A stretch of DNA of 64,000 nt from Bathynomus jamesi. Lineage: Eukaryota > Arthropoda > Malacostraca > Isopoda > Cirolanidae. Of the stretch, positions 1 to 11,404 are shown in pieces. Made by a program: the position numbers and the translations under genes. Where the stretch lies: NCBI GenBank assembly GCA_023014485.1, contig JAJOZX010002582.1, forward strand, positions 409,501 through 473,500. The letters run 5' to 3'. The notes under the pieces were generated by a model. It was not told where the DNA came from and did not search any database. It was given only the letters and a program-made list of their open reading frames with translations. How positions within the stretch are numbered: position 1 is the first letter of the stretch; each line of letters starts with the position of its first letter.

Positions 1-307
1 AAATACAAAACATTTTATAAACAGAACTAAGAAACCAAATGTGTACAAATATTTAATAATGGGCCTTAACTAATAAAAACATTACTAATAAACCCAGTTT
101 TGGGGCTATTTTGAATTTTGCTTGAAATTACTTTTGCTATCTCAGAAAAATAAATGCCTTAAAAATGGCGAAAAGTAAGATTTCTAAATTTGACCATATC
201 ATAAAACTATAGTTTTCTGAGTAAAACCGATGCCAAATTTGTAATCAGCGTGGCCGAAACATATAGAAAAGATCGAAAAATCAACATAAACAAAACATTG
301 TTGCACA

Positions 308-308
<1 letters not shown>

Positions 309-358
<50 letters not shown>
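309..358. repeat. (AT)n followed by (GA)n microsatellite
   Basis: Pure AT dinucleotides run directly into GA dinucleotides, 30 bases before the splice acceptor of the first visible exon. Confidence 0.9.
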
Positions 359-388
359 ATGTAGTTCTCATGATTTATTTCGTTACAG

Positions 389-2462
389 GCCTTCCTGTCC
401 GCCGTCATTGCCTATTTCACGGGATCGAACGACACGAAGGAGGTATCCGTTATGGCAAAGCAAGCAACAGAGGTAAGCATCTTTTTCTGGAGCCACCTAG
501 GGCATCTCAGTGGTCAGGCCAGTGCTCGTAGCTCAGGGTAACACCGTTTAGCGAAGTGAATACACTCTGAGGTTGGATGTTCGATTCCCGATGGTGTTAG
601 TAATATTAATACAGGAGTTAGAGCAATAGGTCACTCTGGCCCTCTTCACGCGGGCCTACCGCGTTTAAACTCCATACTGGACAAACTTCAGCAGTCAAAG
701 ATACGTTTTACTAAGCTTTCCTAAACGTTTATTAAACGTCCATGTTTGGAGGGAGACAGTCCAAGTCAATTTCGTGTTTTCTTCTATTCTGCATTTAACT
801 CAGTTCCCTTTTCAGCTTTGGGGCATTGTGATTTCCTTGTTCGATGCCCTCAAAACCAGCTTCTCTCAGAGGTCGTTTGAAGCGAGGGCAATCGGGTCCA
901 ATGACTTGGTGGCAGACGCTGCAGTTGCTTCAACATCCATGATGAAGGTACAAACTCACTTTTTCATTCTTTGTTGGCGAACAAAAATGTACTCGTATAT
1001 AATTTACCTTTCGACAAAACCTTCATTTAGCGCAGTGGTTTCCAACCTTGGGATAAATTACCCCACTGGGGTAATGACAACTATTTTGTGGGGTAATGAC
1101 ACGCGATCCAGAAGTTATAAAAAATAATATCTAATAATTGGGAAAATGGAGCTGGATTAGAATTGGGTTTTGGGTAACCATACAAAAGAAGGTTGGGAAC
1201 CACTGATGTAGTCTGTCGCAGTCCGCTTATTAATGACGAGGGTCGGAATTATTATTATTATTATCATCACAAATTATTATTATTCAGGACTTCTAGGTAA
1301 TCAGAAGCTCGCGATCGAGGACTCAAAGAATTTATTTCGTGAATGTTCGCATAGTCTATATAAAGTCCTTTTGGGTAATTGCTTTTAAACAGATTCAGAC
1401 TAGTTTATATCCCTTCCAAATCCCATTCAAACTAAGTTTAATCGTCGATTCTTCGAAGTAATTCCCTTCATAAACCTTCGATTTTATCTTTCAAATTTTT
1501 CCTCAGAGTTTCGTGAAGACTTTCAACACGGACGACGACCTCTGCATGCAGAAATACGTCTGCGAAGCGAACAGTGAATGCTCGAACGAGACGAGCGACT
1601 CTGGATATTTGTTCTGTCAAATGGCGGCGTATGTATTTTTCTTCATGTATAATCCTTTTTCGCTTAACTAATCTAATTGAGGTACTTCTTGTTCATGCTT
1701 TTACACTATTTCCCAAAACATCAATGCATAGTTGAGCGACATTGGGTCTGGCTAATAGTTCGATAGGTGATTGCCCTCCGCTTTCGGATGATGCGGCTAC
1801 CCGCGGTTCGAAATCCACGTTAATCTGCAGGTCCCCTTTGTTATACGACCCTGATTGTTCGTACGAAAAATAATGCTGGAATTACAAGAAGTACTACTAC
1901 GAGTACCTAATACCCTCGCCGGTATTAGGTCCTGTCGAGGCGCTGTTCATAAAAATAAGACGCAATGATCTTATTCAAATAGTTTCAGTATTTGTGGAAT
2001 CTTGTTACAATTTCACGCAGTCTTTTCAGATTTCGAGTAACATCAGATTATGGTCGTAATTATATTGCCGAGTGTAAAGAGACACAAAATACTGCGTAGT
2101 TTTTCTTTAATAATGTATAGTTGCGACCAGAAATCGAACTTGCATCAGTGTCTCATGATGTGGAAATGGTTGCCTTTTCAATACAATTTTCTTTGAGAAC
2201 GTCTAAAATTAGCATTACATTTACAACGCAATTCTTTTGCTTTTCTTTGGTTTGGAGACAAATACAAAGAACGGTTCTCGTGTTTGCTACACCGAATAGT
2301 GCACTTACATGACTCTCCCTTTTCCGCAGATACGTTCTGAGCTACGCCTTGGAAAGTCGGTCTTACATTCCCTTTGAAATTATCAACGACGCGGGTCGAC
2401 TGGGAAGAATCGGCAAAGATTGCTCCACTCTCTTCAAGGATTGTAAAGACGTATACTTTTAA
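389..2462 (+). CDS. Small cysteine-rich host protein, 3' four exons (5' end outside window)
   Basis: Four exons join in frame: 389-472, 816-947, 1507-1628 and 2330-2462 (TAA stop). Each internal boundary has AG and GT signals (TTACAG|G, AG|GTAAGC; TTCAG|C, AAG|GTACAA; CCTCAG|A, GC|GTATGT; CCGCAG|A). Phases are 0, 0 and 2. The joined tail is 156 residues: a partly hydrophobic first exon (LSAVIAYF), an Ala/Ser-rich helix-like stretch, then a cysteine block with CMQKYVCEANSEC, FCQMAAYVLSYAL and GRIGKDCSTLFKDC. The even cysteine spacing suggests a disulfide-bonded secreted or luminal protein. I do not recognise the family and cannot see the start or a signal peptide. Introns carry a SINE (521-660), a hAT MITE (1033-1205) and a 5S-SINE (1723-1860). 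The clean splice sites and absence of stops make this a real gene. Confidence 0.8.
521..660 (+). repeat. tRNA-derived SINE, family 1 (intronic)
   Basis: A box-like CGTAGCTCAGGGTAACAC and B box-like TGTTCGATTCCC lie about 50 bases apart, as in a tRNA head. The same unit recurs at 31821-32010, where it also continues into an ATTAATA/TCCAGGAGTGAG-type body. It sits in the first visible intron of the cysteine-rich gene. Confidence 0.65.
1033..1205. mobile_element. hAT-type MITE (CAGTGGTTCCCAACC termini)
   Basis: Inverted ends CAGTGGTTTCCAACCTTGGG and its near complement (AAGGTTGGGAACCACTG) bound 173 bp. Flanking octamers ATTTAGCG and ATGTAGTC agree at 5 of 8 positions, so the target duplication is only partly preserved. 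No coding potential. Intronic. Confidence 0.75.
1723..1860 (+). repeat. 5S rRNA-derived SINE fragment
   Basis: Contains GTTGAGCGACATTGGGTCTG and AGTTCGATAGGTGA, which correspond to the internal 5S promoter region (GTTAAGC... TTGGATGGG...), then GGTTCGAAATCCACG and CTGCAGGTCCC, the body shared with the copies at 11405 and 50105. Intronic. Confidence 0.6.
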
Positions 2463-3165
2463 GATCTCCCTTTAATCAAGACTTCTCGACATACTAATGA
2501 TTATTTTGTTATGACCGACGCAGAGACGAAACGGAGCACCCACCCAGACGATAACGACGACAAACGGGTTACGTCAAAGACGATATGAAACGACCCACCT
2601 GACTGTGAATTTTATTTTTCAGCGGAACCTTAAAACTCCAGACCCTAACTTACTGATAAATTTTGGGCATTGCAGGGACCTGAAGTTTTTATACTTACTC
2701 ATATTGGACAGAAACTTCTTTGGAAGTGAACGTAAGGAATATAATTTCATATACTTTTGATAACGCAAATGGAAATAATTCACCCAACGAGTTTACGACT
2801 GGAAATTAAGATGTTTTAAGAATATGACACGTGACAGATTTTAAAATGACTTTGATCGACATTTCAGCTACAATTTTGCCAGTCCACGGGTGTATAAAAC
2901 CCAAAACAAGAAGTAGTTCTGACAGAAATGACCATGTACAGTGGACGAGTAGTTAGAGAAAATGATGCTACTAACTGAAAACAAAAGATATAGATTCAGT
3001 CATTACGAAAGCATTTTTGGGTATTTAAAGGAAAGTTCATTAAGTTTTACATTATTTGACATAAATTAACTTCATTTTGTAGCATTTACTGAAGAGGACA
3101 GTATAAGAACTTTCCTCGCTATTCCTAATCTGACGACGAAAAGTGACTCATTAGAAATGGACATG
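2463..3165 (+). other. 3' flank/UTR of the cysteine-rich gene
   Basis: AT-rich, no open frame. Some of it is probably 3' UTR; no convincing AATAAA followed by a GT-rich site was found. Confidence 0.3.
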
Positions 3166-4122
3166 AGAGCTATTAAACGTAGGCTCATTAAAAACGGACT
3201 CTACAGAAACTATGCGACGCTAATAAAGTTCGAAGACACTGCTACAGTACAAGGACCCTGCTAAAATTCAAGGACACTCGACTCAAGATCACGGACTCTC
3301 TAAAGGATTCCTTGTTTTAGAATTCAGTTAATTTCAGTCTTTTTAAGGACTTTCTACTGAACTCAAAGACACTACTAAATTTTAGAAACTCCCTAGCAAA
3401 GTTCAAAAACTGAACTTGACACTTTATTCAACTTCAAGGACTCTCTCTACTGAAATTGCAGTACATTCTGTTGAAACTCATCGACTCTACTTTTCTAGAA
3501 TTCAGTTAACCTTAAATTTTTAAAGACACTACTGAAATTCAAGAATTATCCTGAATTATACTGAACTTCAAGGACACCTGACTCAACATTAAGAACTCGC
3601 TACTGAATTCAAAACCCCTATGCTGAAGTTCCAAGACATTCTACTGAAGCTTAAGGACCCACTATTCTTGGCTTTAGCTAATTTCAGACTTTTAAGGACT
3701 TTCCGCTGAAGTTCAGAGACTACTGAAATTTAAGAACTCTCTGTCAAAGTTCTAGCACTCTACTGAACTTCAGGGACACTCTAGTGAAGTTTAAGGACAC
3801 GATAGACTAGCTACTGAATTCAAAGGAGTTTTGTACTGAAGTTCCAGAATATTCTACTTAAAGTCAAAGACTATTGTTCTAGAATTCAGTTAACTTCAGA
3901 CTTTTAAGGATTTTCTGATCACGTTCACTGACTCTAATGAAACTCAAATAAAGTTCAAGAACCATTTACTGAAGTACAAGGACAAGGACACACGACTGAA
4001 AATCAGTGACTGTCTTCTGGAATTCGAAAACTGTCTGTTGGAGTTCAAAGACTATCTATTGAAGTTCAAAGACATTCTACCGAAGTCCTGATCTCTTTAC
4101 TGCAATTCAGGGACTTTCTGTT
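3166..4122 (+). repeat. Degenerate ~20-bp tandem repeat (CTACTGAAGTTCAAGGACAC)
   Basis: Words such as CTGAA(G/C)TTCAAGGAC(A/T)CT recur about every 20 bases with many substitutions and indels. This is the diverged flank of the regular minisatellite that follows. Confidence 0.75.
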
Positions 4123-5560
4123 GAAGTTCAAGGACACTCGACTGAAGATTAAAAATCTACAGAAGTTTAAGGACACTCGACTAAAGATTAGAAATTCTAC
4201 TAAAGTTCAAGGACATTCGACTAAAGATTAAAAACTCTACTGAAGTTCAAGGATACTCGACTAAAGATTAAAAACTCTACTGAAGTTCAAGGACACTCGA
4301 CTAAAGATTAAGAACTCTACTGAAGTTCAAGGACACTCGACTAAAGATTAAAAACTCTACTGAAGTTCAAGGACACTCGACTAAAGATTAAAACTCTACT
4401 GAAGTTCAAGGACACTCGACTAAAGATTAAAAACTACTGAAGTTCAAGGACACTCGACTAAAGATTAAAAACTCTACTGAAGTTCAAGGACACTCGACTA
4501 AAGATTAAAAACTCTACTGAAGTTCAAGGACACTCGACTAAAGATTAAAAACTCTACTGAAGTTCAAGGACACTCGACTAAAGATTAAAAACTCTACTGA
4601 AGTTCAAGGACACTCGACTAAAGATTAAAAACTCTACTGAAGTTCAAGGACACTCGACTAAAGATTAAAAACTCTACTGAAGTTCAAGGACACTCGACTA
4701 AAGATTAAAAACTACTGAAGTTCAAGGACACTCGACTAAAGATTAAAAACTCTACTGAAGTTCAAGGACACTCGACTAAAGATTAAAAACTCTACTGAAG
4801 TTCAAGGACACTCGACTAAAGATTAAAAACTCTACTGAAGTTCAAGGACACTCGACTAAAGATTAAAAACTCTACTGAAGTTCAAGGACACTCGACTAAA
4901 GATTAAAAACTCTACTGAAGTTCAAGGACACTCGACTAAAGATTAAAAACTCTACTGAAGTTCAAGGACACTCGACTAAAGATTAAAAACTCTACTGAAG
5001 TTCAAGGACACTCGACTAAAGATTAAAAACTCTACTGAAGTTCAAGGACACTCGACTAAAGATTAAAAACTCTACTGAAGTTCAAGGACACTCGACTAAA
5101 GATTAAAAACTACTGAAGTTCAAGGACACTCGACTAAAGATTAAAAACTCTACTGAAGTTCAAGGACACTCGACTAAAGATTAAAAACTCTACTGAAGTT
5201 CAAGGACACTCGACTAAAGATTAAAAACTCTACTGAAGTTCAAGGACACTCGACTAAAGATTAAAAACTCTACTGAAGTTCAAGGACACTCGACTAAAGA
5301 TTAAAAACTCTACTGAAGTTCAAGGACACTCGACTAAAGATTAAAAACTCTACTGAAGTTCAAGGACACTCGACTAAAGATTAAAAACCCTACTGAAGTT
5401 CAAGGACACTCGACTAAAGATTAAAAACCCTACTGAAGTTCAAGGACACTCGACTAAAGATTAAAAACGCTACTGAAGTTCAAGGACACTCGACTAAGGA
5501 TTAAAACTCTACTAAAGTTCAAGGACACTCGACTAAAGATTAAAAACTCTACTGAAGTTT
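4123..5560 (+). repeat. 40-bp minisatellite, about 36 copies
   Basis: The unit is ACTGAAGTTCAAGGACACTC + G + ACTAAAGATTAAAAACTCT, 40 bp, almost perfectly repeated; some units are 37 bp (one CTC missing). The two halves align with each other, so the unit is a dimer of an older ~20-bp monomer. Copies near both ends carry private variants; the centre is homogeneous. Stops occur in the unit, so it is not coding. Confidence 0.97.
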
Positions 5561-7229
5561 AAGTATTCTATGAAAGTTCACGGACTCCCTAGTGAAGTTC
5601 CAGGCCTCTTTACTTACCATTCTGAAACTTTAGCAAAGACACTGAAAGACACTAGGTTTTTTTTTTTTTCATTACACTGGATGAAGACTACTAAATTTCT
5701 GAAATTCACGAAGTATTAATTCCTGAATAAATTTTTTATCCACTTCGAAAAGACTCATCTTATTTAAAGAGATACAACGCTGGACTGATTTGTTCTAAAT
5801 TTACGTAAGACATTATGACAACTTTCCTTCAGAAGAACTTGAAATGACGACACGAGGTAACTTAAAAATGAAAGATACATATTTCAACGACATAAATTTT
5901 GATAAAAGACTTAAAAAATCTTTCAAAACGGACGGAAAAGCACAAAAACGATTTCAGACCGTTTGGAAAAGTTTCACGGGACAAATACTTTGACTTACTT
6001 AAATCCTTCATTCATGAAACTGTAAAATGGTACAAAGGTGAAACAAAGACACAGGAATAACGAGCTAAACGTTTTGTTTTTTTGACTGTCTTAACTGCGA
6101 ATCATTAAATTGTGAACATAAATTTACAGAGACAAAGGCTGACGTAGACTTAGTAATATTGTAGAATCTCCGTTTAGTTATTGCAGATGACTTAACGACT
6201 GGACCTGATAAGATTACACTAGACCAAGATTATATAGATAACAAGATATGAAACTGTCGATATTGTTCATTATTTAGTGCGGTTTCCCGCCAAACAAATA
6301 TTAGATACCTCCACCTAGCGTATGGAGTGAAAAATAAGCTTCACTTAAGAAAATAGTTGCATGATTTAAAAGTATATCTTTCCATAAAACAAATATTATC
6401 ACATTAAACTTATAAAAATCTGCGAATTTATAAGCTTAATTTATTTAGTAATTTTATATCTGATTAAACTATTTATATAAAATATTAATAAACTATATAA
6501 TAATAATATTAAACAACCTTAAGTTGATGAGTATTTTCGCGAGTAATTTAATTATCCTCCCGAACACTAGGTGGCAGAAGAGAAAAAAGCTAACGCAAAA
6601 GTGGGCGGAGTTTCGGATCTTGTTATAAACTATCTTGACTGGACTTTGGTTTACTCTACTCGACAGACATTTTGTACGCGACTCTTCAGTACTTATAAGG
6701 ACACTTTCTCGTTTGACTTAAATTCAATTAAAAATTTAAATCTTTTATTTTTTAATAGAAGATCAAATTCTAATTTGATTTTAACACAAAATTTTTAAAA
6801 AGTAAACTGAAAAGAGGCATTTTAAAACAGTAACTTCAATACTGAAAGATGTCATAATTTGTTTTAGACAGTAAATATATACTTCAGATACACAAATTTT
6901 ATTTTTAGGGGGAACTATAATTTGTTTTGAAATATTTATTTTAATTCAAAGTTCTCGACATATTGTCTAGAACATATTTTCTAGACAAACTTTCTAGACA
7001 TATTTCTAGAACTGTCTCATATAAAATTCTGAAATTATTTACAACTACGCTTTTTTTATATCTATTAAAAGTTCTGTTCTTTCTTAGAAATTTTAAAATA
7101 TAAAATTTTAAATGCTCTAGAACAAACTGTTTCAGTGGTACGCGTACCACTGACGGTATTCCAAACTAATCAGTGGTACGTCAACAATAAATCATACAAT
7201 TTTGCGTTATATGCTTTAAGTAACTATTA
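5561..7229. other. AT-rich intergenic DNA, no gene seen
   Basis: Diverged repeat words persist to about 5650; the rest is AT-rich with runs such as TCTAGAACATATTTTCTAGA. Nothing coding recognised. Short open frames are explained by base composition. Confidence 0.4.
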
Positions 7230-7306
7230 TACAGTGTTTCTAAAGTCGCGCAACTCAAAGTATATAACGTTATATACTGGTTGCGCGACTTTAGAAACAC
7301 CCTGTA
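7230..7306. mobile_element. 77-bp fold-back MITE (TACAGTGTTTCTAAAG ends)
   Basis: GTGTTTCTAAAGTCGCGCAAC-type left end and GTTGCGCGACTTTAGAAACAC-type right end are reverse complements around a short AT core. The outer TACAG...CTGTA fits a mariner-like TA-target element. Confidence 0.75.
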
Positions 7307-7552
7307 CATAGGGTATAGTTTAATTATGCGTGCCTGTACAATAAAGGGTAATGTATAGTCTGCCCTGGAAAGGTTTAAAGGTGTCGGTACGGTACGTTTG
7401 CCGTGAGTGGTACTGAGAAAAATAAGGTTTGGGAAAACCCCTAAATTTAGACTTAATCTTCTTAAAAAAAGGGTGGGGGGGTTCTAGAAGTTTTCTAAAG
7501 AAATCAGTATATAAAAAGAAAGGTTCTACAATTGCACGAGAGTCTCTAGAAG

Positions 7553-7888
7553 TACAGGGGTGCACAATGTCTCGTCACCCCAGTAAAATACCAACTGATT
7601 TTCGTTTTTCTTTCACGCTAATTTGAAAGGTATGATAGCAGCAAGTATACGATTGAAAAACGCATATTGGCTAGTACCGGATCCATGAGCGACACGTATC
7701 GTGGAAAGTCTGCACGAATTATTTTCAATGGTTTTGCCATCACGTGGTCGCTCATAGAACCAGGTACTAGCCAATATTCGTTGTTCAATCGTATAGTTGC
7801 TACTATCACACATTCCAAATGGGTTTGAAAGAAAATGAAAACTAGTTAGTATTTTACGGGGGTGACAGGACATTGTGGACACCCTGTA
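7553..7888. mobile_element. Mariner-derived MITE, family A, complete
   Basis: Ends TACAGGGGTGCACAATGTCT and the complement of GTGGACACCCTGTA. Internal arms (GAGCGAC..., TTGGCTAGTACC) are inverted copies. The family recurs at 13961-20665 (interrupted) and 56675-56949. Confidence 0.8.
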
Positions 7889-8291
7889 CATTATTGAATA
7901 AAAAGGTTCTAGTGTTACAGTTATGTTCTAGATTGTTTGAATCTTTCGATATGAAGTTGTTCAATACAACTGTTGTCATTTACAACTTTACTTTTTCCTT
8001 CCTTCTAGTTTTTTTATTTAATTTTTGTTGATTTTTTTGTTGTTATTTATTTACCCGCAGGCGGGACAAAAACAGTAACTTATGAAAAATACAAAAAAAA
8101 AAGAAATAATAAAGTTAATAAAGTAACAAATATAAACAAAACAAAAAAAAATTATATATATATATATATATGCTATTTGTATATACATTTGCTAAACTTT
8201 ACTTTAGAGAATAATGTTATTATATGTGATAATACTAAGTGTTTATTATATTTGTACTCAGTATTTTTTTAACCAAGTTTGATGTGAAGCA

Positions 8292-8334
<43 letters not shown>

Positions 8335-8380
8335 ATACGATTATGGGATTTATATCCTGCCAATAAAACTTATCATTATT

Positions 8381-8422
<42 letters not shown>

Positions 8423-8532
8423 AGTATATATAATAAAGGAAAAAAATATCTAATTTTGGTTTTTATTTGGCCTTTCTGCAGTGTTGTCGTGTGTGGTGTG
8501 TGTGTGTGTGTGTGTGTGTTGTTCTTGGATTA
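7889..8532. repeat. Low-complexity A/T DNA with (AT)n and (GT)n tracts
   Basis: Contains A-rich sequence, (AT)n near 8150-8170, 8299-8337 and 8385-8420, and (GT)n at about 8488-8519. No gene seen. Confidence 0.85.
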
Positions 8533-8540
8533 CTGTAAGC

Positions 8541-8995
8541 CAGGGTTGTGGAGTCGGTCCAAAATTTTCCGACTCCGACTCCACACATTGTAAAAAATCT
8601 AAAAATCCGACTCCGACTCCTCACATTTTAAATATACGACTCCGACTCCTCTAGTGTTTCACTCTATAATTATCATAATAATAAGACATTTCATCACCAC
8701 CACACTAAGTGTGAAATTTTATATTTTATATTTTATATTTAAATAAATATAATTGTATATTCTGAAAATGTAAAAAAAAAATATTAAAAAAACTTAATCT
8801 AGGGGCTATCAATGAATAAGGTTTATTGACCAAAAAAACTAAATAACCTAAATGTTAGTATTTAGGATTTAGAAATTAAGGGTGACACAGGACACAGAAA
8901 TTGGAGTCGGAGTCGGAAGTTTTTTACCGACTCCGACTCCGACTCCGCCCTGAAACGTGCGACTCCACGACTCCGACTTCGACTCCACAACCCTG
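8541..8995. mobile_element. hAT MITE rich in GGAGTCGG, perfect 8-bp TSD
   Basis: Starts CAGGGTTGTGGAGTCGG and ends in its complement. The octamer CTGTAAGC at 8533-8540 is repeated exactly at 8996-9003. Subterminal regions are stacks of GGAGTC/GACTCC, possibly transposase-binding repeats. 455 bp, non-coding. Confidence 0.93.
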
Positions 8996-9003
8996 CTGTA
9001 AGC

Positions 9004-9540
9004 AATGGTATTTATCTATTTTCGTACGAACATAGAAACAATTACAAAAGTGGTTTATCTATCAACATTATTACTATCATTATCTACAATATGAACATAT
9101 TCTACAGTGATAAAATAACAAATAGATAAATGAATTGATAAAAGATAAAATCAGTTAATCACAATAAACTTTATGCTGGAGAATAACGTAAAAAAAAAAA
9201 ATACGGTCAAATATACAACAGTATTTCTCAACATTATTCAAATTTAACCTAAGGCTTAAAAAAAAAAAATATATATATAGACGAGTATATTCATATGTTA
9301 CACACAGACCGTGCGTGGAACAAGGAGCTATTCTGGAAAAATTAAATCCAGTATATTTCGAATAAGTAATGGTAAATGACAAATAATAGTTTTTTTTTGT
9401 TTCATGATGTTAGCCCGACGTGGGCAACGGATCACTAGTAAAGAGGTCCCAAAGTGTAACATAAAAGTTTCTCAGGGGACCATTCTGAGTTGTATGCTTA
9501 CTTACTTTAGGTGCATACTTTAGGTGAGTTCAAACGACGG
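9004..9540. other. AT-rich spacer, nothing recognised
   Basis: No coding region or clear repeat apart from short A runs. Confidence 0.4.
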
Positions 9541-10103
9541 TTCAGGATCCCGCCTCATTTACGGGATTTGGTGAAGGAGGGAATTGCTGTCTGATCTCCT
9601 CCTGCCCTCGTAGCCAGCCACGCATGGCTGGTCAGGGACTTTGCGCAGGAATCTGTCCAGCTGGTTCTTGAAGTTATTCAGGTCGGTGTGCTGGAGATTC
9701 CTCACTTCTTTTTGGTAGGACATTGGAAAGCTTTGGGCCTCGTATTCTGAGGGTATTTTCCATCCTCGTTTCATGGTCCCTTGTCCCACCGCAGCTGGAA
9801 CCGTACAAAATCTGCCTCTTCTCTCATTCCATTTTGTTTCTATTTTATTTTTGAGGTTAGGGACAGAGCCCTCAAGTATTTTCCATATGTATATATTGTG
9901 TACCGCTCGCGCCTTCTTTCGAGAGAGTAGAGTTTCAGTGATTGTAGTCGAGACCAGTAGTCTTCACCTTCCGTTTCCTCTATCTCAGATGTAAAAGTCC
10001 TTTGTATAGCTTCAATGTTCGCAATGTCTCGTTTTCTGTATGGGCTTGTGAGTACTGAGCAATACTCAATTATTGATGTGTGTGTGTATATATATATATA
10101 CAC
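9541..10103 (-). pseudogene. LINE reverse transcriptase C-terminal fragment (CR1/Jockey-like)
   Basis: On the minus strand a first frame (10103 to 9840) has YCSVLTSPYRKRDIANIEAI and SLERRRERYTIYTYGKYL, matching the RT C-terminal pattern 'Y...W.P....DI..IE.VQR.FT' and 'L..RR.R.DLI..YK'. A second frame (9789 to 9559) continues with SFPMSYQKEVRNLQHTDLNN and FKNQLDRFLRKVPDQP, the usual LINE tail. The frame change near 9800-9840 and missing catalytic palm make it a dead 5'-truncated copy. CR1 versus Jockey cannot be decided here. Confidence 0.75.
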
Positions 10104-10670
10104 ATGGTGTCCGAGAATTATCTGTACAATTTTTGGCTGTTATTAAAAGTCAACCATGAAGTGTAGAAATTCCAGTGTTGTCCCATTTTACAGAGAATCT
10201 CATTAAGTTTTTTCTGATACCGAGTTTCGACAAGTTTTTAGAAATTCTAGTGTGTCCGAACAATATCTGTACAATTTCATCTTTTAATAAAATTCTTGAT
10301 AACACACGTAAAATTCTTAAACAAGATTATTTAGAATCTGTATTTTCAAAAGTTTCTTTATTAAAGTAACGTTGTTACAAACATGCGATATGTGCACCAT
10401 TAGTGATTCGCAAAACATCCAATCGATACTCCAAATGTTGCCATGTACGCTGCAGCATATCCACATCAATTCGCTCAATAGCAGCTGTGATTCTTGCTTT
10501 TAAATCATCAATGTCTGTCACCCGCGTACATTTCTAAAAAACTTGTCAAAACGTGGTATCAGAAAAAACTTAATGAGATTCTCTGCAAAATGGGACAACA
10601 CTGGAATTTCTACACTTCATGGTTGACTTTTAATAACAGCCAAAATTGTACAGATAATTCTCGGACACCC

Positions 10671-10672
<2 letters not shown>
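10101..10672. mobile_element. Internally deleted mariner element with ~130-bp TIRs
   Basis: Left end GGTGTCCGAGAATTATCTGT and right end ACAGATAATTCTCGGACACC are inverted, and the match runs about 130 bases inwards. It lies inside an (AT)n tract, as expected for a TA target. A transposase tail is retained (10375-10522). The same TIR starts at 63826. Confidence 0.85.
10375..10522 (-). pseudogene. Mariner transposase C-terminal remnant
   Basis: Translates as IDDLKARITAAIERIDVDML then QRTWQHLEYRLDVLRITNGA and HIACL-stop. The W..L.YRLDV.R.T.GAHI ending is characteristic of mariner transposases. All catalytic acids are gone, so it is a relic inside the deleted element. Confidence 0.8.
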
Positions 10673-10735
<63 letters not shown>

Positions 10736-10737
10736 TA
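10673..10737. repeat. (AT)n microsatellite
   Basis: About 60 bases of TA dinucleotides on the right edge of the mariner element. Confidence 0.95.
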
Positions 10738-10911
10738 TGATGAATAAAACCACGAAGGAAAGGAAACACAGAATGGTGCTCAAGCGTTTTCGTCTAATCC
10801 TGAGGATGTCATTAGACGAAAGCGCTTGAGCACCATTCTGTGTTTCCTTTCCTTCGTGGTTTTATTCAGCATAAATATTTTTCACGTGTTACTTTCGCGA
10901 AATAATTTTCA
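10738..10911. mobile_element. Fold-back element P1, copy A
   Basis: Left arm 10742-10798 (GAATAAAACCACGAAGG...) and right arm 10811-10867 are reverse complements with very few differences. The right arm is followed by CACGTGTTACTTTCGCGAAA, also found beside copy C (50957). The core reads CTGAGGA, TGTCATTAGAC, GAAA. Confidence 0.8.
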
Positions 10912-11000
10912 TAATATATATATATGAATAGAAACGACATAAGTGTTAAGGAACGTTTCTGCACACGAGGAGGAGAGATAACGATTAATGAAAAATGAGG

Positions 11001-11071
11001 CGAACCGCCCGGGAATCGAACCCAGGGCCTTCCAATTGCCGGTTGGACGCTCTACCATTATGCTACGGTCC
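11001..11071 (-). repeat. tRNA-like SINE head (degenerate tRNA)
   Basis: On the minus strand GGACCGT pairs fully with GCGGTTC, an A box TAGCATAATGGTAGAGC and a B box GGTTCGATTCC are in place, and an anticodon-type stem TCCAA/TTGGA encloses CCGGCAA. Position 33 is C rather than U and the D stem is poor, so this is more likely a SINE head or tRNA relic than a working tRNA gene. I assign no anticodon. Confidence 0.55.
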
Positions 11072-11117
11072 TCACCCAATCACAAATCGAAACTCTCCCA
11101 CATAGGGCAGTTATATA

Positions 11118-11121
11118 TGCA

Positions 11122-11165
<44 letters not shown>

Positions 11166-11166
11166 T
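11118..11166. repeat. (AT)n microsatellite
   Basis: AT dinucleotides directly abutting the LINE 3' end that follows. Confidence 0.9.
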
Positions 11167-11167
11167 T

Positions 11168-11364
11168 ATGCAGGAAGGAGGGGCTAAAGGCAAACGCCCA
11201 CAAATATGCAACCCCTTTTGAACGAAAAGCATAGGGCCGAAATAAAGGTCTTCGAGGCTATTATAGAGGTTGCCATTTTTTTTTTTAATTTTGAAAAGAT
11301 TGTTTAGAGGGGAAAAATGTGTCTTTGAGACCTTGCAGGACTGCTCACAAGGTAGATGAGACAC
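11168..11364 (-). mobile_element. LINE 3' end, copy 1
   Basis: Minus-strand sequence runs from CGTGTCTCATCTACCTTGTG to AGCCCCTCCTTCCTGCATAA. The same ending is found at 12899, 21736, 22050 and 47690. Only the distal 3' part is present. Confidence 0.7.
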
Positions 11365-11404
11365 GGAAAAAGATCAGATATATATATATATATATATATA
11401 TATA

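Noticed and set aside
4123..5560. CRISPR-like or coding repeat array
   Set aside because: Units are directly adjacent without unique spacers and contain stops; it is a minisatellite in a eukaryote.
11001..11071. Functional tRNA gene on the minus strand
   Set aside because: Acceptor and T arms are good but position 33 is not U and the D stem is poor; SINE head is more likely.
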